From NCBI GenBank assembly GCA_025359705.1, contig JANYFS010000073.1, forward strand, positions 1 through 6,761: a DNA stretch of 6,761 bases, given 5' to 3'. The number at the start of each line of letters is the position of its first letter. The stretch's first letter is position 1. The stretch is from Deinococcales bacterium. Its GTDB lineage: Bacteria; Deinococcota; Deinococci; Deinococcales; Deinococcaceae. The position numbers were made by a program, and so were the translations under genes. This document shows, one piece after another, positions 1-5,288 of this stretch. The notes beneath the pieces were generated by a model. The model was given only the letters and a program-made list of their open reading frames with translations. It made no database searches and had not been told where the DNA came from.

Positions 1-1
1 G

Positions 2-697
2 GTCATCCTTCAATCCAAATGCGGCATTCGGCAGGGCATGTTCGATTTCTCAAAAGAGCACATCCTGGCCTCGGTGGAGGGCATCCTCAAGCGCCTAAAG
101 ACTGATTACATCGATATATTGCTGCTGCACCGTCCAGACGCACTCGTCGAGCCGCACGAGGTAGCCGAGGCGTTTGATCAGCTCGAGCGCGCTGGTCAGG
201 TGCGCCATTTTGGTGTCTCCAACCAGCACCCTCGGCAAATAGATCTGCTTAAAAGGTATGTCAAGCAGCCATTGGTAGCCAATCAATTGCAGCTCAGCAT
301 CACCAATGCCACCATGGTGACCAATGGCCTCAACGTGAACATGGAAAATGACGCTGCGGTCAACCGCGATGGTGGTGTTCTCGATTATTGCCGCCTCAAC
401 GACATCACCGTTCAGCCGTGGTCCCCGTTTCAGTATGGCTTCTTTGAGGGTGTCTTTCTCGACAACGATAAGTTCCCTGAACTCAACGCCAAAATCGACG
501 AGCTAGCCTTAAACTACGGGGTCAGCAACACCACCATTGCGATGGCCTGGTTGCTGCGCCATCCAGCCCAGATGCAGCCTGTCACCGGTACCATGAATCT
601 CGAGCGCCTCAAGGATTGCTGCAAAGCCAGCGAGATCACCCTTACTCGAGCCGAGTGGTACGCCATCTATCGCTCGGCGGGTAACGTACTGCCCTGA
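2..697 (+). CDS. Aldo/keto reductase, YdhF-like (5' partial)
   Basis: This is an NAD(P)H-dependent oxidoreductase of the aldo/keto reductase superfamily, a cytosolic TIM-barrel enzyme that reduces carbonyl compounds; the true substrate cannot be told. The frame is open from the first bases, so the start lies upstream. An internal ATG at position 38 is not the start, because the preceding residues VILQSKCGI match the family. About 231 residues are visible, against roughly 300 for E. coli YdhF, so about 70 are missing, including the catalytic Asp and Tyr. The catalytic Lys (SKCG, codon 17-19) and His (LLLHRPD, codon 128-130) are present, as are the GVSN strand (212-223) and the C-terminal cofactor-binding part. 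The gene ends in TGA. It carries three CTCGAG sites, two of them read as Leu-Glu. No downstream partner gene is seen. The family call is secure. Confidence 0.93.
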   Translation, partial: VILQSKCGIRQGMFDFSKEHILASVEGILKRLKTDYIDILLLHRPDALVEPHEVAEAFDQLERAGQVRHFGVSNQHPRQIDLLKRYVKQPLVANQLQLSITNATMVTNGLNVNMENDAAVNRDGGVLDYCRLNDITVQPWSPFQYGFFEGVFLDNDKFPELNAKIDELALNYGVSNTTIAMAWLLRHPAQMQPVTGTMNLERLKDCCKASEITLTRAEWYAIYRSAGNVLP

Positions 698-760
698 GAT
701 TGGTAGAAAATTGATGATCAAACGCCTCCAGTCTGTGAGGATTATCAAAAACCCCGCAGG

Positions 761-778
761 CTAGGCACTGAGGCCTAG
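761..778 (+). terminator. Hairpin after the reductase gene, possible terminator
   Basis: CTAGGC and GCCTAG form a perfect 6-bp stem around a 6-base loop, 63 bases after the reductase stop codon. There is no T-run after it on the plus strand, so it is not a classical intrinsic terminator. On the minus strand the sequence just after the stem runs into CCCC/TTTTT, so it could also act on transcription coming from the right. Confidence 0.35.
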
Positions 779-926
779 AAATCCGTGTCTACCCTTGTTC
801 CTGTGGAGCCCCCCCCTGTCCAGACCAAGAAAAAAGCAAAGTGGTCACGGTGAAACCTCCTGCCAGGAAAGAAGAAAAAGTCTATCGGAATAAACAATTT
901 ATCAAATAACCTCGAGTGTTGGTGGG

Positions 927-1053
927 TCAATGGTTCGGAAGGTTTTGTGGATCACGCTCGAGGATGCTGTGTCATACACATTCAGTCTAAAATCCTTTGA
1001 ATGAGAAAAATGCATCTGACAAACAAATTAAGAAAAACTTTCCAAACCATTGA
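927..1053. repeat. 127-bp imperfect inverted-repeat element
   Basis: The arms 927-946 and 1034-1053 are reverse complements at 18 of 20 positions, starting TCAATGGTT and ending AACCATTGA. Both differences are transitions that leave a G-U pair possible on one strand or the other. The 87 bases between the arms contain a further perfect 6-bp inverted repeat, CATTCA/TGAATG (around 979-1002). The layout fits either a small non-autonomous mobile element with terminal inverted repeats or a structured RNA. No clear target duplication is seen. Confidence 0.5.
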
Positions 1054-1122
1054 TGTTAGAATTTTCCCCTTTTATCATCGCATGCCGTTTAGCGCATTTG
1101 TCTGTGGAATAGACGAATAAGG

Positions 1123-1283
1123 ATTAGGGACGAAATAACTGCCGTATTTGATCTCGGGAAATATCTGTCACCCTGAGTGTAACGAAGGGTCTAAACACGC
1201 ACTGAGTCGAGATGTTTCGTTACACTCAACATGACAGGACAAACTCTTGAAATCGGGAAATAATTTCATCCCCGTTCCTAAAT
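1123..1283. repeat. REP-like paired hairpins inside a larger inverted repeat
   Basis: The core arms 1165-1192 and 1211-1238 are reverse complements at 22 of 28 positions and share TGAGTGTAACGAA. Each arm is itself a hairpin: ACCCT/AGGGT at 1170-1190 and ATGTT/AACAT at 1212-1232. The six differences between arms fall in these stems and keep the pairing. Weaker inverted similarity extends outward: TTAGGGACG near 1124 against CGTTCCTAA near 1273-1281, with TCGGGAAATA directly repeated at 1154 and 1253. This resembles the dispersed REP/BIME class of intergenic repeats. Confidence 0.7.
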
Positions 1284-1402
1284 TACTCAATCAAAAAACA
1301 GTCTCGTCGTTTGGGACTGGGACGCAATGCTCACGAATGTTCTTAAACGGAAAACGCATGACGGACAACGGACAACTGCTCTAGCGCAAAGAAGCAAAGA
1401 AG

Positions 1403-2245
1403 TTAGTCGCTCGAGATTTCCATACGCCATGCTTCAAAGCGCCCGAGTTGACGAGTTGCCATCCAGTCGCATACCGCGTCCAAATCGCTGGTGGGAACCC
1501 CCGTATAAGGGAGAACTTGCTGATAGCTGGGTGGGCCAAATTCTGGGGTTAGGGTGCTGACCTGTAAACCGCGAACCTGCTGGGCCTGCCACACCCCCAG
1601 CCACCAGCGTTCATGTGCTGCCAAATGCGCGGCAACCTCTGGCGCTCGAGGGTCGGCAACTTGTGGGCCTTGTTCAAAACCCACTCGAGCGTGCAGGTGA
1701 ATACAACGCTCAAAACAGCGCTCGAGCAGTGGATTCAGATCCTCCAGCAGCCGTTCGCACACCACCACCCAGTGGCTCAAATCTAGGGTCAGGTTCAGTT
1801 CGGGGAAGCGCTCGAGCAGACCCAGCGTGGCCCACGGTGTGTAGGTGATGCAACCTCGGTGGGTCTCGAGGGCCAGCGGAATACCGAGCTGCTGCGTCCG
1901 CTCGAGTACGCCTGCAATAAACTGATCGACTTCTCGCTGGCTCCAGGCATCCCAGCCAGGTTGCAGATTCAGGAATTCTGGCTCCAGCGCAAGTGCCTGC
2001 TCGAGCTGAAGATCCAACATCTCGAGGTGGGCCGCGACGCTATGATTTTGCACACCCCCTCGAGTGATGATCTGGGCAATGACTTTTAAGGAATGTTGCT
2101 CGAGGAGGGGCTTTAGACCTGCGGGGTCTGGGATTGCGGGCAGAAAAACTTCGATTCCGTCATAACCAAATTTTTTGAGCTGGGCCAAACCCGCAGCTAG
2201 TGGATGGGTATAGCCCCAAAGGGAACGATAGCGTTCAAGTTGCAT
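1403..2245 (-). CDS. Sugar phosphate isomerase/epimerase-like TIM-barrel protein
   Basis: This is a 280-residue protein of the xylose isomerase-like / AP endonuclease family 2 TIM-barrel superfamily, of ordinary length. Members are metal-dependent cytosolic isomerases or epimerases acting on sugars, inositols or hydroxypyruvate; which substrate this one uses cannot be told. All four expected metal ligands are visible: Glu127 (LALETHRG), Asp155 (LTLDLSHW), His185 (IHLHARVG) and Glu235 (LTPEFGPP). The early strand FGYDGIEVF (26-34) is typical. The ATG start is supported by AGGAG five bases upstream. The gene is rich in CTCGAG (11 sites, 7 read as Leu-Glu). It stands alone: the upstream neighbour is a decayed toxin operon about 300 bases away, so the context gives no pathway. 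No clear promoter could be picked in the upstream stretch. Confidence 0.88.
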   Translation of the reverse strand: MQLERYRSLWGYTHPLAAGLAQLKKFGYDGIEVFLPAIPDPAGLKPLLEQHSLKVIAQIITRGGVQNHSVAAHLEMLDLQLEQALALEPEFLNLQPGWDAWSQREVDQFIAGVLERTQQLGIPLALETHRGCITYTPWATLGLLERFPELNLTLDLSHWVVVCERLLEDLNPLLERCFERCIHLHARVGFEQGPQVADPRAPEVAAHLAAHERWWLGVWQAQQVRGLQVSTLTPEFGPPSYQQVLPYTGVPTSDLDAVCDWMATRQLGRFEAWRMEISSD

Positions 2246-2250
2246 GGAAT

Positions 2251-2255
2251 CTCCT
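2251..2255 (-). promoter_or_regulatory. Shine-Dalgarno site of the TIM-barrel gene
   Basis: Read on the minus strand, AGGAG lies five bases before the ATG whose complement is at 2243-2245. It fixes the start, since no other in-frame start upstream has a comparable site. Confidence 0.75.
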
Positions 2256-2387
2256 GTTATGTTTGCTTGCGTTGAAGGATGGAAACACCATAATGCACCC
2301 TACATGGGAACGGATTGCTCGCTAGAGCGGGCTTGCAAGATTTTAACCCGAATTTAGAATATTTTAGGTCGAATTGCCCTTGTAAGT

Positions 2388-2414
2388 TTTCAAGAGAAAT
2401 TATTTTTCTTGAAA
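2388..2414. repeat. AT-rich hairpin downstream of the toxin remnant
   Basis: Positions 2388-2399 and 2403-2414 pair over 12 positions with one G-T wobble around a 3-base loop (stem TTTCAAGA/TCTTGAAA at the base). It lies about 130 bases past the 3' end of the toxin remnant on the minus strand, where a terminator would sit, but no T-run follows the stem in that direction. The rest of 2261-2546 shows no gene; a plus-strand frame at 2315-2590 has no recognisable content. Confidence 0.4.
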
Positions 2415-2546
2415 CTCTCACTCCCCAAGATCTACACTCCGCATCTTTTACAAAACCTTATCGTAGGCGGGAGTTTCTCAGGCCAATCCCTTTGAACATG
2501 CTAAAGCTCAAAGAGATAAGCGCTCGAGCGCACATAAGCGGATGCC

Positions 2547-2876
2547 CTACAGTGAAGACGAACTCGAGCGTTGGTTGCCGCTGGCGGTAACGGGATCAAG
2601 CAAGGGGTCTCCACTCGAGCGGTGATCCAGGGTGATGTCGATGTCTTCGGAAAAACGCTGAATGGCACGGTACACTTTTGATAGGCTGGTTCCACCCTGG
2701 AAAACCATCGTGGGCAAAGGATGGGTGGGTATAGGAAGGGCAAATAGGGTTTGTAAGGCCCAACAAACCCAAATATCCTTCTCGAGCAACACGGGGTTGC
2801 GCTCGAGTGCGCGGCCCGCCTCATCCAAAAAACTGCGGCGACGCTCGAGGCTGAGGTCAAAAAAATGTTCAGGCAT
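2547..2876 (-). pseudogene. AbiEii/AbiGii-type nucleotidyltransferase toxin (DUF1814), C-terminally truncated
   Basis: The N-terminal third of an AbiEii-family nucleotidyltransferase, the toxin of type IV toxin-antitoxin systems. The ATG at 2874-2876 is preceded by AAGGA four bases upstream; a TTG 30 bases earlier is less likely. Of 109 residues, 1-85 are clearly homologous: the helix VLLEKDIWVCWALQ (29-42), FQGGTSLSK (59-67, motif I) and RFSEDIDITLDHR (74-86, the DxD metal site). After that the sequence becomes a Ser run and stops at TAG. Family members are usually about 250-300 residues, so the later motifs, with the catalytic Lys and Asp, are missing. No other frame downstream restores them. 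The ATG overlaps the antitoxin stop by 8 bases, the usual coupled arrangement. It is very probably inactive as a toxin. The family call is secure; the reason for the truncation is not visible. Confidence 0.85.
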
Positions 2877-3237
2877 AGTGTCCTTCGCTGCGTAGCACAG
2901 TTTCAATCATCCAAGCGGGTTGTCCTGCCAATACCGCTTTCAGGCTAGCCCATTCTTGTTCGGAAAGCTGCTCCCGAATGCGCTGTACATGGCTTGGCTC
3001 GAGCTGTTTAGCTCCCAAATAACGCATGGCAGTTAGAGCCAACCCTGGTTTAGAAGCGCCCAAGGGCAAGCTACGCGAAGTAACATGTTGCAGCTTGACT
3101 TCACGCCCTTCGATTTCAATTACCCTCGAGCGTCCAGTGGTCAAAAAAACCATGTGCATGGGAACTTGGGTGCGGGTTGGGCAATCAGCAAGGGGGGTAG
3201 CTCGAGGAGTTGCTCGAGGGCAAACCCTGCACTTCAA
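2869..3237 (-). pseudogene. Type IV toxin-antitoxin antitoxin (AbiEi-like, DUF6088), N-terminally truncated
   Basis: The C-terminal half of an AbiEi-like antitoxin, normally an autorepressor with an N-terminal winged helix and a C-terminal toxin-neutralising domain. The recognisable part runs from about residue 12 to the end: RTQVPMHMVFLTTGRSR corresponds to the family's STQVP...YLTDGPSR, followed by VIEIEGREVKLQHV, then SKPGLALTAMRYLG and the C-terminal PAWMIETVLRS. The frame opens after a TGA at 3265-3267 and has only a TTG at 3237, with no ribosome-binding site. No winged helix is found upstream in any frame, so the start and about 80-90 residues are lost. The hairpin repeat at 3307-3367 lies just upstream and may mark the breakpoint. 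The gene overlaps the toxin start by 8 bases. DNA binding and autoregulation should be lost. Confidence 0.8.
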
Positions 3238-3306
3238 AGCCCTGTGCTTTGAGCCGAGCTTGGATCATGTTTAATTCTGTGTTAATCCCTGCCAAAGCTA
3301 GATCCT

Positions 3307-3367
3307 TACTCCCGTTGGTCGCTGTCAGATTTAGAAAATCTCTAAATCTGACCTGGGAGGTACTTAG
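3307..3367. repeat. Hairpin repeat, copy 1
   Basis: GTCAGATTTAGA (3324-3335) and TCTAAATCTGAC (3341-3352) form a perfect 12-bp stem with a 5-base loop, enclosed by CTCCC and GGGAG, which can extend the pairing. A second copy in the same orientation lies at 5199-5268. The left boundary is sharp at tactcccgttggtcgc. To the right, weaker similarity continues past tactta (TTGAAAT, then GCGT) for about 30 bases. It lies just upstream of the truncated antitoxin. Confidence 0.85.
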
Positions 3368-3389
3368 TGGCAAACCTAACTTGAAATTT

Positions 3390-3426
3390 AGCGTGTTTCT
3401 GGGGAATTCTAAACTACAAACACGCT
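3390..3426 (+). terminator. Inverted repeat with T-run, terminator-like
   Basis: AGCGTGTTT (3390-3398) and AAACACGCT (3418-3426) are perfect reverse complements around a 19-base loop, followed by TTTTA on the plus strand. The shape is that of an intrinsic terminator on the plus strand, but no plus-strand gene is seen upstream of it. It may instead be part of the repeat element next to it. Confidence 0.35.
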
Positions 3427-3710
3427 TTTACTGTGTACATTTGATATGCAAATCGGGCCAATTTGCCTGACGTGAGTTCGCCCTAACAAATACCATGAAA
3501 GAAAACATTTTGATGTGATAGAGTGATGCTTATCGACAATAGTTTGAACTCGAACGTAAAAAGGTGCTTGGGAAGTCTTTCGACTTGGGTCATTGGCTAA
3601 AATATCCGATCAAAAGCTGGTTTTTCGGGTTTACCCCAGCGAAATAGCCGCGCATTCCTCCATTCCATTTTTTATGTTTTCTACTCTGTCTTGTGGGTTG
3701 GCACCCTTCA

Positions 3711-3741
3711 AGAGTTTACACGTAGAGTTTACACGTAGAGT
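3711..3741. repeat. 13-bp tandem duplication
   Basis: The unit AGAGTTTACACGT occurs at 3711-3723 and 3724-3736, followed by a further partial unit AGAGT (3737-3741). It is exact and lies about 260 bases upstream of the binding-protein gene. It may be simple slippage or a pair of protein-binding sites. Confidence 0.8.
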
Positions 3742-3873
3742 CTAGATGGCAAAACCGCAAACCAGAAGATAGGACTGGCATATTTCCGAAAACCCTGATT
3801 TGATCGGTGTTTTCCAGAGTTTCGTTATAACATATTCTGTGCCTGTCAGGATTTTTCACCGTGGTGCAAACTC

Positions 3874-3901
3874 TTGTTATCGATTGCCTGATTCTTAGGA
3901 T
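3874..3901 (+). promoter_or_regulatory. Possible promoter of the binding-protein gene
   Basis: TTGTTA (3874-3879) and TAGGAT (3896-3901) are separated by 16 bases, resembling -35 and -10 boxes of the main sigma factor. This would give a leader of about 90 bases containing the palindrome at 3964-3977. TTTAAT nearby (around 3901-3906) is an alternative -10. This rests only on resemblance. Confidence 0.3.
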
Positions 3902-3963
3902 TTAATCATGCTCTGTGCCAGGCCGTCAGTCAATTATCCACAATCAAGGCACTAAACCCATTC

Positions 3964-3977
3964 GGATAGGACTATCC
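3964..3977. promoter_or_regulatory. Palindrome GGATAG-GA-CTATCC before the binding-protein gene
   Basis: Two perfect 6-base arms are separated by two bases, 22 bases before the ATG and just upstream of the ribosome-binding site. It could be a repressor site or a small RNA hairpin controlling translation. A single occurrence in the window gives no further support. Confidence 0.4.
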
Positions 3978-3999
3978 ATTGTTAAACCGAGGTTTGACT

Positions 4000-5100
4000 A
4001 TGAAATCAAAGACCGCATTTTTTTGGATACTGGTTCTGAGTTTGCTGGGAGCGGTAGAAGCCGCAAAAACGACTCTCGAGATTGGGGTTATGACTCCTCG
4101 AGATGACCGAATGAGTGGAGCAGTAACTGATATACTCAACGGGGTTCAGATGAGTATTGATAAGTCTAGTGCTGAGTTTGATGGTTTAGGTTTTCAGATT
4201 AAACTACGACGTTATCGTGAGAGCGATTCATCTAGCTCGGCAGAGGATGCTGCCTATTCGATGTTGGACACGGATAAAAATGTGGTGGCCTTGTTGGGTT
4301 CGGTAAACTCTACAATGAACATAAGTTTGGCGCAAATATTAAATAAAGAACTGGGAGTTGTGCTTGCTACCAGTACAGGTAATGCCCTCACTAAAGGCAA
4401 ATTTTCAAATATTGTAAGACTGGTTTCGACTGATGAATCTCTTGCAAAATCCGCAGTAGATTACTTGTCAGACAATTTAAACGTAAAAAAGTTGGCAGTG
4501 ATAGACTTTCGCACAATCGAAGGTCGAGAATTTTTGCAAATTTTTACCAAATACGCAGCCCAAAAGAAGATTGTTGTTGTAAAAGAAATTAGTGTCGGCG
4601 TGGATGATAATTTCGACACCAAAGTGATAGACCTGAATGGCTTGGGTGCAGATGCCATATTTATGTATCCTTACAGGTATCAAGACGGCTTAAAAATGCT
4701 AAAGGCGCTTCAAAAAGCTAAAATTAACTCGGTAGTTATGGGAAATCTCAATTTTGGAGAACCTGAATTCATCAAAGCATCCTATGCCGATGCTCAATCG
4801 TTGTACTATGTTTCTTCGATTGCGCCTATTGCAGGGTACGCGAATGCAAAACTTTTTGAACAAGAATATGTTAGACGATTCAAAAGTAAACCTTCGGGAA
4901 TTGCTTTGATGAATTTTGATGCCACACAAGTGATTCTGGATGCAATCAAGCGCAGTATCGCAGAAAATAAGGGCAAGACACCCTCTCGAAAAGCGGTGAT
5001 GGCTAACTTGAATAGTACCAAACTTTACAACATGCTGTCTGGGAACATTACCTTTACCAAACAGGGAGATCGTACTAAAAGCACAGCTTTTGTGATGTAG
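4000..5100 (+). CDS. LivK-type ABC transporter substrate-binding protein, probably cut short by TAG
   Basis: A periplasmic type I solute-binding protein of the leucine/branched-chain amino acid family (Peripla_BP_6), which hands its ligand to an ABC permease; the ligand is unknown. The ATG at 4000 is chosen over an upstream TTG (3979) because GAGG lies 7 bases before it and the signal peptide starts there: MKSK, a hydrophobic stretch 5-18, and a likely cut after VEA (19-21). Family features include VVALLGSVNST (95-105), LATSTGNAL (122-130), GADAIFMYPY (216-225) and GNITFTKQGDRT (348-359). The read length is 366 residues. The frame continues after the TAG for 21 codons to a TAA at 5164-5166 (IYPDGFARVKSG...), as in family C-termini, so the stop is probably a CAG-to-TAG mutation. 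No permease or ATPase genes are nearby. The gene is AT-richer than its neighbours, with only two CTCGAG sites, both near its 5' end, suggesting transfer. Confidence 0.88.
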   Translation: MKSKTAFFWILVLSLLGAVEAAKTTLEIGVMTPRDDRMSGAVTDILNGVQMSIDKSSAEFDGLGFQIKLRRYRESDSSSSAEDAAYSMLDTDKNVVALLGSVNSTMNISLAQILNKELGVVLATSTGNALTKGKFSNIVRLVSTDESLAKSAVDYLSDNLNVKKLAVIDFRTIEGREFLQIFTKYAAQKKIVVVKEISVGVDDNFDTKVIDLNGLGADAIFMYPYRYQDGLKMLKALQKAKINSVVMGNLNFGEPEFIKASYADAQSLYYVSSIAPIAGYANAKLFEQEYVRRFKSKPSGIALMNFDATQVILDAIKRSIAENKGKTPSRKAVMANLNSTKLYNMLSGNITFTKQGDRTKSTAFVM

Positions 5101-5198
5101 ATTTATCCAGACGGTTTTGCTCGAGTCAAGTCGGGAATGCCTATCGATTTGACGGGAAAGCCTTAAGACTAAGCGCGAGTGGGGTGTTGGGCCGCCCC

Positions 5199-5268
5199 TA
5201 CTCCCGTTGGTCGCTGTCAGATTGAGAAAGACTCTAAATCTGACATGGGATGACATGGGAGGTACTTA
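5199..5268. repeat. Hairpin repeat, copy 2, between convergent genes
   Basis: Second copy of the repeat at 3307-3367, same orientation. Stem arms are 5216-5227 and 5233-5244 (11 of 12 paired, GTCAGATTGAGA/TCTAAATCTGAC). It differs from copy 1 by one arm substitution, a changed loop and a 10-base tandem duplication on its right side (GACATGGGAT, then GACATGGGAG). It sits between the 3' ends of the binding-protein gene and the ATPase gene, where such a hairpin may stop transcription from both sides. No T-run is present, so a terminator role is inference. Confidence 0.85.
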
Positions 5269-5288
5269 ATACAATTTGAAATGTGCGT

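Larger units (their letters stand above)
698..1402. other. Long non-coding stretch with structured repeats
   Basis: No convincing gene lies between the reductase and the TIM-barrel gene, which run towards each other. The stretch holds a hairpin at 761-778, an inverted repeat at 927-1053 and a larger inverted repeat at 1123-1283, all listed separately. Simple short direct repeats occur near its right end, such as acggacaacggacaac (around 1371) and gcaaagaagcaaagaag (around 1386). A plus-strand frame opening at 1327 overlaps the TIM-barrel gene and has no recognisable content. Confidence 0.7.
3238..3999. other. Non-coding stretch between the antitoxin remnant and the binding-protein gene
   Basis: About 760 bases, visibly AT-richer than the flanking genes and without any CTCGAG. 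It holds a minus-strand fragment at 3225-3300 that reads like protein (INTELNMIQARLKAQGFEV) but was not recognised, the hairpin repeat at 3307-3367, an inverted repeat at 3390-3426, a 13-bp tandem duplication at 3711-3741, a possible promoter at 3874-3901 and a palindrome at 3964-3977. No gene is supported in it. Confidence 0.6.

Noticed and set aside
1327..1560. Plus-strand frame opening before the TIM-barrel gene
   Set aside because: Most of it is antisense to the TIM-barrel C-terminus and the first part has no similarity or start signal.
2542..2625. Plus-strand peptide MPYSEDELERWLPLAV
   Set aside because: It looks protein-like but is short, antisense to the toxin remnant, lacks a ribosome-binding site, and Leu-Glu appears simply because CTCGAG is palindromic.
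2501..2860. Minus-strand frame of 119 codons overlapping the toxin remnant
   Set aside because: The other frame contains the GGTSLSK and SEDID motifs; this one has Cys/Ser/Pro-rich shadow composition and does not restore the missing toxin C-terminus.
3621..3645. Small hairpin GGGT-tt-ACCC within GCTGG...CCAGC
   Set aside because: Short stems and an asymmetric loop; expected by chance in a non-coding stretch of this size.
3711..3741. CRISPR array
   Set aside because: Only two adjacent 13-bp units without spacers; no cas genes in the window.
3185..5256. Minus-strand frames at 3185-3373 and 4699-5256 that share VRFR and FLNLTATNGS near their starts
   Set aside because: The shared peptide is only the hairpin repeat translated twice. 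The second frame runs antisense through the binding-protein gene. They are not a protein family.
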